This document shows positions 38,350-47,285 of a stretch of DNA of 64,000 bases, one piece after another. The notes under the pieces were generated by a model, which had not been told where the DNA came from, ran no database searches, and saw nothing but the letters and a program-made list of their open reading frames with translations. A program made the position numbers and the translations under genes. Origin of the DNA: Lachnospiraceae bacterium (GTDB taxonomy: Bacteria > Bacillota > Clostridia > Lachnospirales > Lachnospiraceae); the NCBI GenBank assembly GCA_029225065.1, contig JAQXVT010000038.1, forward strand, positions 62,001-126,000, given 5' to 3'. Numbering within the stretch: position 1 is the stretch's first letter; each line of letters opens with the position of its first letter.

Positions 38350-39330
38350 ATGAAAATTGGTATTTTAGGATATGGAAACCTCGGAAGAGGCGTAGAATGC
38401 GCAATCAAGCAGAATCCGGACATGGAACTCGTGGCGGTATTTACAAGACGTGCGCCGGAGAACGTATCGATCCTGACGAAGACGGCTGTGGTTTGCTCTG
38501 TAGCTGATGTGGAGCAGTGGAAGGACAAGATCGATGTGATGATTCTCTGCGGCGGAAGTGCGACCGATCTGCCTGAGCAGACACCGAAGTACGCAAAGCT
38601 GTTCAACGTAGTAGACAGCTTCGACACGCATGCCAGAATTTCGGAGCATTTTGAGAATGTGGATGCGTCGGCAAAGGAGAGCGGACACGTCGGAATCATT
38701 TCCGTTGGCTGGGATCCGGGCCTGTTTTCCTTAAACCGTATGTATGCGAACGCCATCCTGCCGGACGGCCATGACTATACCTTCTGGGGTAAAGGCGTCA
38801 GCCAGGGCCATTCCGACGCAATCCGCCGGATTGAGGGCGTAAAAGACGGTAAGCAGTACACGATTCCGGTAGAGGCAGCACTTGAAGCAGTGAGAAACGG
38901 AGAAAATCCGGAGCTGACTGCAAGACAGAAACATACAAGAGAGTGCTTTGTCGTACTTGAAGAGGGTGCAGATGCTGCAAAAGTAGAAGAGGAGATCAAG
39001 ACGATGCCGAACTACTTTGCAGATTATGACACGACCGTACATTTCATCAGTGAAGAAGAGCTGAAACGCGATCACAGCGGAATCCCGCACGGCGGATTTG
39101 TAATCCGTACAGGTAAAACAGGCTGGGAGCAGGAGAACAACCACGTCATCGAGTACAGCCTGAAGCTGGATTCCAACCCGGAATTTACCTCAAGCGTCAT
39201 CGTAGCCTACGCAAGAGCAGCATACCGCCTGTACAAAGAAGGCCAGAACGGCTGCAAGACCGTGTTCGACATCGCACCGGCCTACTTAAGTGCAAAAGAT
39301 GGGGCAGAGCTGAGAAAGACACTTCTGTAA
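38350..39330 (+). CDS. ddh: meso-diaminopimelate dehydrogenase
   Basis: Makes meso-diaminopimelate from tetrahydrodipicolinate, ammonium and NADPH in one step; 326 residues. The nucleotide-binding start IGILGYGNLGRGVECA, then VVDSFDTHARI, SVGWDPGLFS, FWGKGVSQGHSDAIRRI and the C-terminal FDIAPAYLS match the family. CAAAGGAG precedes the ATG. Its presence next to dapL and dapF gives the cell two parallel routes to the same product, one of which fixes free ammonium. Confidence 0.95.
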   Translation: MKIGILGYGNLGRGVECAIKQNPDMELVAVFTRRAPENVSILTKTAVVCSVADVEQWKDKIDVMILCGGSATDLPEQTPKYAKLFNVVDSFDTHARISEHFENVDASAKESGHVGIISVGWDPGLFSLNRMYANAILPDGHDYTFWGKGVSQGHSDAIRRIEGVKDGKQYTIPVEAALEAVRNGENPELTARQKHTRECFVVLEEGADAAKVEEEIKTMPNYFADYDTTVHFISEEELKRDHSGIPHGGFVIRTGKTGWEQENNHVIEYSLKLDSNPEFTSSVIVAYARAAYRLYKEGQNGCKTVFDIAPAYLSAKDGAELRKTLL

Positions 39331-39379
39331 CAGCGGTTGTCGAGAATACACAGACAGAAAAGCAGAAGTACAATAAAAA

Positions 39380-39418
39380 AAGAGCAGACCGGAGAGAAAG
39401 CATTCCGTGTCTGCTCTT
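39380..39418. terminator. Hairpin between ddh and asnA
   Basis: AAGAGCAGAC (39380-39389) pairs exactly with GTCTGCTCTT (39409-39418). An A-run on the left side gives a T-run on the - strand. It separates convergent genes. Confidence 0.75.
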
Positions 39419-39510
39419 AATTATTGTATCCGTCCGGCGGACGAGTTAACGCATGCCCGCAACAAAGCGGTCTTCTGTTTCAGGCTGTCCTGCTAACAGC
39501 TTACGCAGTC

Positions 39511-40521
39511 CTACAGCAGCTGAATCCCATGTGCCGTCGCTTCCTCCACAATCTCCTGCGGCCACAGCGAGCACTGTACCTCTCCGATATGCGCCTTGCG
39601 CAGATAGAACATACAGATACGGGACTGTCCGATACCGCCGCCGATCGTATACGGCAGTTCACGCTCAAGAATCGCTTTCTGGAACGGAAGCTCGGCACGC
39701 TCCTCGCAGCCTGCCGCTTTAAGCTGACGCATCAGAGAATTTTCATCGACACGGATACCCATGGAAGAGAGCTCCAGAGCGATATCAAGCACTGGATAAT
39801 AAACGAGAATATCCGCATTCAGTTTCCAGTCATCGTAGTCCGGTGCACGTCCGTCGTGCGGCTCGCCGGAAGCAAGCTTATCGCCGATCTGCATCAGGCA
39901 GACTGCGCCTTTTTCCTTTGTGATCTGATATTCACGGTCTTTGTGGGAGAGCTCCGGATAGAGATCCTCAAGCTCCTGCGTGGTGATGAAGAAAATATCC
40001 TTCGGCAGAATCTCCTCTATGTAGTCGTACTGAATCGACATGTAAGTCTCTGTCTTGCGCAGAGCCTTGTAAACAGAGCGTACGACCTTCTTGAGCGTAT
40101 CAAGGTTGCGCTCATTTTTCTGAATTACCTTTTCCCAGTCCCATTGATCGACGTAGATCGAATGGATGTTGTCAGTCACCTCATCGCGGCGGATGGCATT
40201 CATATCCGTGTAAAGACCTTCTCCGTGCGCGAAACCGTATTCCTTGAGGGCGTAACGTTTCCATTTTGCAAGTGACTGCACGATCTCGGCCTCGGAGCCT
40301 TCCTGTTCCTTGATGTCAAATTTGACCGGGCGCTCCACACCGTTTAAGTTGTCATTCATACCAGATGCAGGATCGACAAACAGCGGAGAGGATACGCGGA
40401 GCAGATTGAGCTGCTTTGCGAGTACACTCTGAAAGAAATCCTTGACCGTCTTGATTGCGATCTGCGTATCATAAAGAGAGAGCGGAGTCATATAGTTCTC
40501 CGGAATGATCAGATGTTCCAT
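39511..40521 (-). CDS. asnA: Ammonia-dependent asparagine synthetase
   Basis: Forms asparagine from aspartate and ammonium with ATP; 336 residues, a class II synthetase-like fold. Signatures: QLNLLRVSSPLFVDPASGMN, VERPVKFDI, SLAKWKRYAL, SIYVDQWDWEKVI, and the end IGGGIGQSRICMFYLRKAHIGE. I chose the ATG at 40521 behind CGGAGG on the - strand; the upstream extension is not family-like. It is divergent from the T-box-controlled Asn-tRNA genes, so free asparagine and Asn-tRNA are made side by side. Confidence 0.96.
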   Translation of the reverse strand: MEHLIIPENYMTPLSLYDTQIAIKTVKDFFQSVLAKQLNLLRVSSPLFVDPASGMNDNLNGVERPVKFDIKEQEGSEAEIVQSLAKWKRYALKEYGFAHGEGLYTDMNAIRRDEVTDNIHSIYVDQWDWEKVIQKNERNLDTLKKVVRSVYKALRKTETYMSIQYDYIEEILPKDIFFITTQELEDLYPELSHKDREYQITKEKGAVCLMQIGDKLASGEPHDGRAPDYDDWKLNADILVYYPVLDIALELSSMGIRVDENSLMRQLKAAGCEERAELPFQKAILERELPYTIGGGIGQSRICMFYLRKAHIGEVQCSLWPQEIVEEATAHGIQLL

Positions 40522-40584
40522 TTTTTTCTTTCCTCCGATTTCTGACTGCCGCCTGGCAGCCCTTCCTGTCAAAAAACCTCTTCT

Positions 40585-40612
40585 ATTATAGCAGATGAAA
40601 ACAAAGATACAA
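40585..40612 (-). promoter_or_regulatory. asnA promoter
   Basis: On the - strand: TTGTAT (40612-40607), 16-base spacer, TATAAT (40590-40585). About 60 bases upstream of the asnA start. Confidence 0.7.
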
Positions 40613-40656
40613 CCCAAAATTTCGAAAAAAATTTTAGCCGGATTTTGAAAAAAACC

Positions 40657-40685
40657 TTGCACATCAAAAAAAACTGTGCTAGAAT
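40657..40685 (+). promoter_or_regulatory. Promoter of the T-box leader
   Basis: TTGCAC (40657-40662), 17-base spacer, TAGAAT (40680-40685). Transcription would start near 40692. With the asnA promoter and the T-box it accounts for the 500-base gap 40522-41021. Confidence 0.7.
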
Positions 40686-40691
40686 TGCCCC

Positions 40692-40976
40692 ATCGTGAAA
40701 AGCAATGAAGGAGACTCTGTTTCTGGAACTTGACAGGAATTCGGCATCACCGACTGAGAGTGCCGATGGAGGGAAGGAGACAATAGGGAACACTCCGGAG
40801 CCGATCATCTGAATGCGGATCAGAAAAATCAAACATGATTCAGTAGGATGGTACGCCGCACACGTTACGTGCACAAAGAGGGGTAGACGAGGATGTCTGC
40901 AATGCGGGTGGTACCGCGGGTATTGTGATTATCCGTCCCGGAATATCATTATATGTGATGTTCCGGGACTTTTTTG
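40692..40976 (+). ncRNA. T-box riboswitch (Asn, possibly also Glu specifier)
   Basis: The T-box sequence GCGGGTGGTACCGCGG lies at 40904-40919, the site that pairs with the tRNA acceptor end. The terminator follows: GTCCCGGAA (40935 on) with TTCCGGGAC and a T-run to about 40975. In Stem I, GGAG (40710-40713) can pair with CTCC, and TGTTTCT with GGAGACA, leaving a specifier loop ending GGGAACA. The codon at 40789-40791 is AAC (Asn), and the one shifted by one base is GAA (Glu). Overlapping Asn and Glu codons have been reported for the C. acetobutylicum T-box of the same transamidation operon. Uncharged tRNA would promote read-through into aspS and gatCAB. Confidence 0.92.
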
Positions 40977-41021
40977 TTGCATAAAGCGCCAGAAAAGTCC
41001 CGGAAACGGAAGGAGACCATT

Positions 41022-42353
41022 ATGGAATTTTTAAAAGGACTGACACCAAAGGAAACACTGGAACTGGACGAGCTGCAGGATGCATCCCGGATCGGGACGA
41101 CGGTAAAGGTAAACGGAGCCGTACACACGATTCGTGACATGGGAGATATCTCATTTGTCGTACTTCGCAAGCGCGGTGGGCTGCTGCAGTGCGTCTTCGA
41201 GGACGGATTTACGGCGTTTGACGTAAAAGACGTGCACGAGGAGGAAGCACTGGAAGTGACCGGCGTACTGGAGAGCGACGAGCGTGCGCCGCACGGCATC
41301 GAAATCCGGGTAAAAGAGGTAAAGGTACTTTCAACGCCGTACGATGTACCTCCGCTTCCGGTCGGCAAGTGGAAGCTTGGAACCTCCCTTGAGGCAAAGC
41401 TGAACTACCGCAGCGTTTCCCTGCGCAATATACGCGAGCGTGCAAAGTTCCGCATTCAGGAAGGAATCGTGAGAGGCTTCCGCGATTTCCTTTACAGCCA
41501 GCAGTTCACCGAGATTCATACCCCGAAGATCGGAAGCAAGGGAGCAGAGGGCGGTTCCAACGTCTTCAAGCTGGAATACTTCCATCGCCCGGCAGTGCTG
41601 GCACAGAGCCCGCAGTTTTACAAGCAGATGATGGTCGGCGTGTTTGACCGCGTATTTGAGACCGCGCCGGTGTTCCGTGCGGAGAAGCACAACACAAAGC
41701 GTCACTTAAACGAGTATACGAGCCTTGATTTTGAGATGGGTTATATCGACGGCTTTGAGGATATCATGAAAATGGAGACTGGTTTCCTGCAGTATACGAT
41801 GAAGCTGCTGGAAAAAGAATATGCAGATGAGCTGAAAATTCTTGGTGCGACCCTGCCGAAGACCGACGAGATCCCGATGGTGCGTTTCGACAAGGCAAAA
41901 GAGCTGGTATCCGAAAAATACAACCGCCGTATCCGCAACCCGTACGATCTGGAGCCGGAGGAGGAGACACTGATCGGCCAGTATTTTAAAGAAGAGTACG
42001 ATGCAGATTTCGTATTTGTCACCCATTATCCGTCTAAGAAGCGCCCGTTCTACGCGATGGACGATCCGGCAGATCCGACCTTTACCTTAAGCTTCGATCT
42101 TCTGTTCCACGGACTTGAGATCACGACCGGCGGACAGAGAATCCATGATTACGAAAAGCTTCGCGAGAAGATTGCGGCCCGCGGCATGACGGAAGAGGGA
42201 ATGGAGCAGTACCTTGACACCTTCAAATATGGACTTCCGCCTCACGGAGGCCTTGGCATCGGCCTTGAGCGGTTGACGATGAAGCTCTGCGGCGAGGAAA
42301 ACGTCCGTGAGACGACCCTGTTCCCGCGTGATCTTTCCAGACTGGAGCCGTAA
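41022..42353 (+). CDS. aspS: Aspartyl-tRNA synthetase, archaeal type, probably non-discriminating
   Basis: A 443-residue class IIb synthetase. The OB-fold tRNA-binding domain (about 1-110) is followed by the catalytic core: KGAEGGSNVFKLEYFHRPA, LAQSPQFYKQMMV, motif 2 in VFRAEKHNTKRHLNEY, and motif 3 GGLGIGLERLTM. This form is archaeal-like and short, not the bacterial one with its large insertion. It probably charges both tRNA-Asp and tRNA-Asn with Asp; the nearby GatCAB and the Asn-type T-box support that. The start at 41022 follows GAAGGAG. Confidence 0.9.
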   Translation: MEFLKGLTPKETLELDELQDASRIGTTVKVNGAVHTIRDMGDISFVVLRKRGGLLQCVFEDGFTAFDVKDVHEEEALEVTGVLESDERAPHGIEIRVKEVKVLSTPYDVPPLPVGKWKLGTSLEAKLNYRSVSLRNIRERAKFRIQEGIVRGFRDFLYSQQFTEIHTPKIGSKGAEGGSNVFKLEYFHRPAVLAQSPQFYKQMMVGVFDRVFETAPVFRAEKHNTKRHLNEYTSLDFEMGYIDGFEDIMKMETGFLQYTMKLLEKEYADELKILGATLPKTDEIPMVRFDKAKELVSEKYNRRIRNPYDLEPEEETLIGQYFKEEYDADFVFVTHYPSKKRPFYAMDDPADPTFTLSFDLLFHGLEITTGGQRIHDYEKLREKIAARGMTEEGMEQYLDTFKYGLPPHGGLGIGLERLTMKLCGEENVRETTLFPRDLSRLEP

Positions 42354-42485
42354 AGAATAGTTATCGCCCCAACAAAACAGTGCAAAACGCCATCTGATGT
42401 GGTATCATGACTCTAACGGTTCAGCATAGCAGCAAAATCCTGTATGCTGAACATCCGAAATGATTGCATAAAAGGGGGCCACGAC

Positions 42486-43706
42486 ATGGAAAGATGCAGA
42501 CTGTGTTATGGAAGAGTCGTAAACGGCCGCTGCGTGGACTGCGGACTCGACAATTCCAAGAGTGATAAAAATTACCGTTTGAATACACACAATCCGAAGG
42601 GCGTGCGGATGCACGGCGGTGACTGCGATACGCACGTCAACAAAGAAACACCGGGCGGCGCAAAAAAGCAGATGACGGGAAGCGCAGCAGGACGTACCAC
42701 CACAAAAACGCAGGCGAACGGCCGCGGTTCTGCTGCGGCGCGAACGTATGAGACGCCGCGTACCATTCCGACCGGCGGTGCACGTGCGCGTCAGCTGAAG
42801 AAGCGTCAGGCAACCGGTACGGTACAGCGCCGAAGAGGAAAAAAATGGATTGTGATTCTGCTGGTGGTGGCGGTTTATGCGATTCCGTCTGTGATTGAGA
42901 TTGCGGAAGATCATATGGATGAGATCCGGGAAACGGTGAGCAGCTGGGGAGACGGCAGCCTGGGTGATCTCGTCTCTGAAATTTTTGGGGATGAACAGCC
43001 GGCGCAAACCTGGGAGGACGCAGCAATCGCAGAACCATCCGATGCTTTATCAGACGAAGAAAAAGTACTGCCGGAGAAGATCGTGTGGGATACCGAAGAT
43101 CCGCTGTATTATGAAGAGGAATTGCAGGCGGGATTTTATACAGCCGGTTATGATTTCCCGGCCGGTACGTATCAGATGACCTGTACCTCCGGGGATGCGC
43201 TGCTGGAGTGGTATGCAGCGGACAGGGAAAACGGAGAGAACGGATATGCGTTGCTGCTTTCGGATGCATGGAAAGAAGAACTCGAAGTGGAAGAGGATGA
43301 AATGTATACAGCGTACGGAGCACATACAGAGGTTCTCAGCTTTGAAAAGGATGCGGTAATTTATGTCTGGGATGACGGTGATGTCCGGCTGGAGGGCATG
43401 AAAGATGGCGAGGAGCCGTTAAAAACACGGCGCCAGCAGAGCGACCTTCCGAAATCAGTGATTGTTCCGACAGACGGACTTGAGTCCGGAACGGATTTTC
43501 CGGAGGGCGTGTATGATCTGTGCTATCAGGGAAGCGGCTTTGCATCGGTAGAGGTCAAGTATGAGGACGGAAACATTTTTTATATGGAGCTTGCAGAAAA
43601 TAATCCGGTAGTTCAGCGGATTCCGCTTGAGCAAAGCGGTATTGCAGTGAGCGTAACGGAGTATGATATGAACGAGGGCGATCTGGTTCTGAGGCCGTCA
43701 TGGTGA
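42486..43706 (+). CDS. Membrane protein with N-terminal zinc ribbon, function unknown
   Basis: A 406-residue protein. Residues 1-20 hold two Cys pairs (CRLC and CVDC) that should form a zinc ribbon. A basic, Arg/Lys/Thr-rich region follows, then one membrane helix (WIVILLVVAVYAIPSVIEI, about 121-139). The outer part has two related beta segments, GFYTAGYDFPAGTYQMTC and GTDFPEGVYDLCYQGSGF, which look like a duplicated domain. ATG 42486 follows AAAAGGGGG. It sits between aspS and gatC in the same direction; whether it belongs to the tRNA pathway or is an unrelated insertion is unknown. Confidence 0.75.
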   Translation: MERCRLCYGRVVNGRCVDCGLDNSKSDKNYRLNTHNPKGVRMHGGDCDTHVNKETPGGAKKQMTGSAAGRTTTKTQANGRGSAAARTYETPRTIPTGGARARQLKKRQATGTVQRRRGKKWIVILLVVAVYAIPSVIEIAEDHMDEIRETVSSWGDGSLGDLVSEIFGDEQPAQTWEDAAIAEPSDALSDEEKVLPEKIVWDTEDPLYYEEELQAGFYTAGYDFPAGTYQMTCTSGDALLEWYAADRENGENGYALLLSDAWKEELEVEEDEMYTAYGAHTEVLSFEKDAVIYVWDDGDVRLEGMKDGEEPLKTRRQQSDLPKSVIVPTDGLESGTDFPEGVYDLCYQGSGFASVEVKYEDGNIFYMELAENNPVVQRIPLEQSGIAVSVTEYDMNEGDLVLRPSW

Positions 43707-43889
43707 AGAAGAATCCCGATTTTGGCGCAAGGTGAGCTTTCAGGCAGTGAGAACAGGCATAAGCAATGAAGAAAATTTGCATGTATGATCAAACAGGCTT
43801 ATTTAAAACAACGAATTGATCGCAGATAGTTGTTTTGGAAATGTGGAGCGGTACAGAAAAAGGAAAATCGTACAGAAAGAGGAGCAATT

Positions 43890-44183
43890 ATGGCAAATAT
43901 TATCAGTGATGAGACGATCGAATACGTCGGAATTCTGGCGAAGCTGGAGCTTTCGGACGAAGAAAAGGAGCAGGCAAAAAAAGATATCGGACGTATGCTC
44001 GATTACGTGGACAAATTAAATGAACTTGATACATCAGGTGTGGAGCCGATGTCGCACGTATTCCCGGTACACAATGTATTCCGGGAGGATGTAGTGACAA
44101 ACGGCGATGACCGTGACAACATGCTGAAAAATGCACCGGCTGTCAAGGATGGTTCCTGGAAGGTGCCAAAGACCGTAGAATAA
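43890..44183 (+). CDS. gatC: Asp-tRNA(Asn)/Glu-tRNA(Gln) amidotransferase subunit C
   Basis: A 97-residue helper subunit that joins GatA and GatB. Signatures: [17 protein letters not shown] near the start, [20 protein letters not shown], and the end region FREDVV followed by KVPKTVE. ATG 43890 follows AGAGGAG. First gene of gatCAB. Confidence 0.93.
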   Translation: MANIISDETIEYVGILAKLELSDEEKEQAKKDIGRMLDYVDKLNELDTSGVEPMSHVFPVHNVFREDVVTNGDDRDNMLKNAPAVKDGSWKVPKTVE

Positions 44184-44240
44184 AAGAGACTGTTTCACGG
44201 CGTAAGAAAGTGATTCAGATGAAAAGACGGAGGAAACGCA

Positions 44241-45716
44241 ATGCAGATCAAGAGTATGACAGCCCTGCAGCTTGGGCAGATGATAAAAAGTAAAGAGATC
44301 TCGGTAAAGGAAGCGGTAAAAGAGAGTCTGGCGCAGATTGGTGCGCTGGATGAGACGCTTGGCAGCTTTGTGACCGTGGATGAGGAAGGCGCGTTAAAGC
44401 GCGCAGAGGAAGTGCAGAAGGGGATTGACGATGGTACGATTACCGGGGCGCTTGCGGGAGTACCGGTGGCCGTAAAGGATAACATCTGTACGAAGGATCT
44501 TCTGACGACGTGCAGTTCAAAAATTCTTTCTAATTTTGTACCGCCGTATTCGGCACAGGCAGTCGATAATTTAAACGCAGCCGGAGCGGTAATCGTCGGA
44601 AAGACCAACATGGATGAATTTGCGATGGGCAGCACGACCGAGACATCCGCGTATGGTGTGACAAGAAACCCGTGGAATACGGAACATGTACCGGGCGGAT
44701 CCTCGGGTGGTTCCTGCGCGGCGGTTGCTTCCTGTGAAGTGCCGTATGCACTCGGCTCTGATACGGGCGGATCGATCCGTCAGCCGGGATCTTTCTGTGG
44801 TGTCACCGGTCTGAAGCCGACGTACGGCACAGTATCGCGCTACGGACTGATTGCGTACGGATCTTCTCTGGACCAGATCGGACCGATCGCAAAAGATATT
44901 TCTGACTGTGCGGCGATTCTTGAGATGATTGCTTCCTACGATAAAAAGGACAGCACTTCTGTAAAACGGGATGCATATGATTTTACCTCCGCGCTCGTTG
45001 ATGACGTAAAGGGAATGAAGATCGGTATTCCGTCCGACTATTTAAGCGCAGGACTGAACGAAGAAGTAAAGGCGGCAATTTTAAAAGCGGCAGATGTCCT
45101 GAAAGCAAAGGGTGCGGAAGTAGAAGAATTTCCGCTCAGCCTCGTAGAATATGCCATTCCGGCGTATTATGTTATCGCGTCGGCTGAGGCGAGCTCCAAC
45201 CTGGCCCGGTTTGACGGTGTAAAATACGGTTACCGCGCAAAGGATTATAACGGTCTTCATAATATGTACAAAAAAAGTCGTTCCGAGGGCTTTGGTGAGG
45301 AAGTAAAGCGCAGAATCATGCTTGGATCCTTCGTTTTAAGCTCCGGCTATTACGATGCGTATTATCTGAAGGCACTGCGCACCAAGGCACTGATCAAGCA
45401 GTCCTTTGACCGTGCATTTGAAAAATACGATGTAATTCTCGGACCGGTGGCACCGACGACGGCACCAAAGCTTGGCGAGAGTCTTTCTGATCCGCTGCAG
45501 ATGTATCTCGGTGACATTTACACGATTTCTGTGAACCTGGCCGGACTTCCGGGCGTTTCCGTTCCGTGCGGAACTGATTCGAAAGGGCTTCCGATCGGCG
45601 TACAGCTGATCGGCGACTGTTTCCAGGAGAAAAAGATTATCCGTGCTGCATACGCTTATGAACAGGCAAGAGGAAGCTGGCAGGCACCGGATCTGGCACA
45701 GAAAGGGGTGGACTAA
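44241..45716 (+). CDS. gatA: Asp-tRNA(Asn)/Glu-tRNA(Gln) amidotransferase subunit A
   Basis: The amidase subunit, 491 residues. It frees ammonia from glutamine or asparagine for GatB. The amidase triad is visible: Lys in GVPVAVKDNI, and the Ser-rich region GGSSGGSCAAVAS with DTGGSIRQPGSFCG. Length and order are normal. It follows gatC by 57 bases and is directly joined to gatB. Confidence 0.96.
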   Translation: MQIKSMTALQLGQMIKSKEISVKEAVKESLAQIGALDETLGSFVTVDEEGALKRAEEVQKGIDDGTITGALAGVPVAVKDNICTKDLLTTCSSKILSNFVPPYSAQAVDNLNAAGAVIVGKTNMDEFAMGSTTETSAYGVTRNPWNTEHVPGGSSGGSCAAVASCEVPYALGSDTGGSIRQPGSFCGVTGLKPTYGTVSRYGLIAYGSSLDQIGPIAKDISDCAAILEMIASYDKKDSTSVKRDAYDFTSALVDDVKGMKIGIPSDYLSAGLNEEVKAAILKAADVLKAKGAEVEEFPLSLVEYAIPAYYVIASAEASSNLARFDGVKYGYRAKDYNGLHNMYKKSRSEGFGEEVKRRIMLGSFVLSSGYYDAYYLKALRTKALIKQSFDRAFEKYDVILGPVAPTTAPKLGESLSDPLQMYLGDIYTISVNLAGLPGVSVPCGTDSKGLPIGVQLIGDCFQEKKIIRAAYAYEQARGSWQAPDLAQKGVD

Positions 45717-47147
45717 ATGTCAAAACAGTATGAAACCGTCATTGGACTTGAGGTCCATGTAGAGCTTGCGACAAAGACAAAGATTTTCTGCGGATGTTCG
45801 ACCGCATTTGGCGGCGCGCCGAATACCCATACCTGCCCGGTCTGCACCGGTATGCCGGGTTCGCTGCCGGTACTCAATAAGCAGGTAGTCGAATATGCGA
45901 TGGCAGTTGGACTTGCGACGAACTGCCAGATTCACCAGTTCTGTAAATTTGACCGGAAAAACTATTTTTATCCGGACAACCCGCAGAACTATCAGATTTC
46001 CCAGCTGTATCTGCCGATCTGTCACGATGGCGGAATCGAGATTGAGACATCAGCGGGCAAAAAGGTGATCGGAATCCATGAGATTCATATGGAGGAGGAT
46101 GCCGGAAAACTGATCCACGATGAGTGGGAGGACTGTACGCTGGTTGATTACAACCGAAGCGGTGTACCGCTGATCGAGATCGTATCCGAGCCGGATATGA
46201 GAAGTGCGGAGGAGGTTATCGCGTACCTGGACAAGCTTCGCCTGATTGTACAGTACCTTGGCGCGTCAGACTGCAAGCTGCAGGAGGGTTCGATGCGTGC
46301 AGATGTCAATCTTTCCGTACGAGAGGTCGGAGCAAAAGAATTCGGTACACGTACCGAGATGAAAAACCTGAACTCATTCAAGGCGATCGGCCGCGCGATC
46401 GAGGGCGAGCGGGCACGCCAGATCGAGCTGATTGAGGAAGGCAAAAAGGTCATTCAGGAGACGAGACGCTGGGATGACAACAAGGAATACTCCTATCCGA
46501 TGCGCTCTAAGGAAGATGCGCACGATTACCGTTATTTCCCGGATCCGGATCTTGTGCCGGTCATCATCAGCGATGAGTGGCTGCAGGAAGTGCGGGACCG
46601 TCAGCCGGAGCTGCGCACCGAGAAGCTGGAGCGCTACAAAAAGGAATTCGATATTCCGGCTTACGATGCGGATATCCTGACCGGCTCGAAGCGTCTGGCG
46701 GATCTGTTTGAGGAGACGACAAAGCTCTGCGGCAAGCCGAAAAAGGTATCGAACTGGCTGATGGGTGAAACACTCCGCCTTCTGAAGGAAGAGGGAAAAG
46801 AGCCGGAGGAGCTGGCATTTTCATCGGAGCATCTGGCATCCCTGATTGAGCTGCTTGATGCGGGCACGATCAACCAGACCGTTGCGAAAGAAGTATTTGA
46901 GAAGATTTACTATGAGGACGTAGACCCGCAGGCGTATGTGGAGGAACACGGACTGAAAATGGTAAATGATGACAATTTGCTGCGCACGGTGGTAGAGGGT
47001 GTGATTGCTGCCAACCCGCAGTCGGTAGCAGATTATAAGGGCGGTAAGGAAAAGGCACTCGGTTTCCTGGTCGGACAGACGATGAAACAGATGAAGGGCA
47101 AGGCAAATCCGGGAGCAGTCAATAAAATGCTGAAGGAATTGCTCTAA
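45717..47147 (+). CDS. gatB: Asp-tRNA(Asn)/Glu-tRNA(Gln) amidotransferase subunit B
   Basis: The kinase/transamidase subunit, 476 residues. It activates the carboxyl group on the mischarged tRNA and adds ammonia. Signatures: YETVIGLEVHVELATKTKIFCGC, NTHTCPVCTGMPGSLPVLN, KNYFYPDNPQNYQISQ and EDAGKLIHDE, then a C-terminal tRNA-binding YqeY-like domain (about 330-476). It starts right after the gatA stop codon. With the non-discriminating AspRS it makes Asn-tRNA. Confidence 0.96.
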   Translation: MSKQYETVIGLEVHVELATKTKIFCGCSTAFGGAPNTHTCPVCTGMPGSLPVLNKQVVEYAMAVGLATNCQIHQFCKFDRKNYFYPDNPQNYQISQLYLPICHDGGIEIETSAGKKVIGIHEIHMEEDAGKLIHDEWEDCTLVDYNRSGVPLIEIVSEPDMRSAEEVIAYLDKLRLIVQYLGASDCKLQEGSMRADVNLSVREVGAKEFGTRTEMKNLNSFKAIGRAIEGERARQIELIEEGKKVIQETRRWDDNKEYSYPMRSKEDAHDYRYFPDPDLVPVIISDEWLQEVRDRQPELRTEKLERYKKEFDIPAYDADILTGSKRLADLFEETTKLCGKPKKVSNWLMGETLRLLKEEGKEPEELAFSSEHLASLIELLDAGTINQTVAKEVFEKIYYEDVDPQAYVEEHGLKMVNDDNLLRTVVEGVIAANPQSVADYKGGKEKALGFLVGQTMKQMKGKANPGAVNKMLKELL

Positions 47148-47164
47148 GATTTTAAGATTAAAAC

Positions 47165-47193
47165 TTGTATTTGAAGAGACAGAAAGCTATAAT
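47165..47193 (+). promoter_or_regulatory. Promoter of the deacetylase-like lipoprotein gene
   Basis: TTGTAT (47165-47170), 17-base spacer, TATAAT (47188-47193), 18 bases after the gatB stop codon. Confidence 0.75.
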
Positions 47194-47285
47194 GGGGATA
47201 ATATGTCACCGTTATGGCTTTTTGTGTGGTCAGGGGGAAGAGCCGAATCAGGAACAGGAAGTACAAAATCAGTCAGGGGAATAAC

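Noticed and set aside
39424-40275. 283-codon + strand frame opposite asnA
   Set aside because: AsnA on the - strand is unmistakable.
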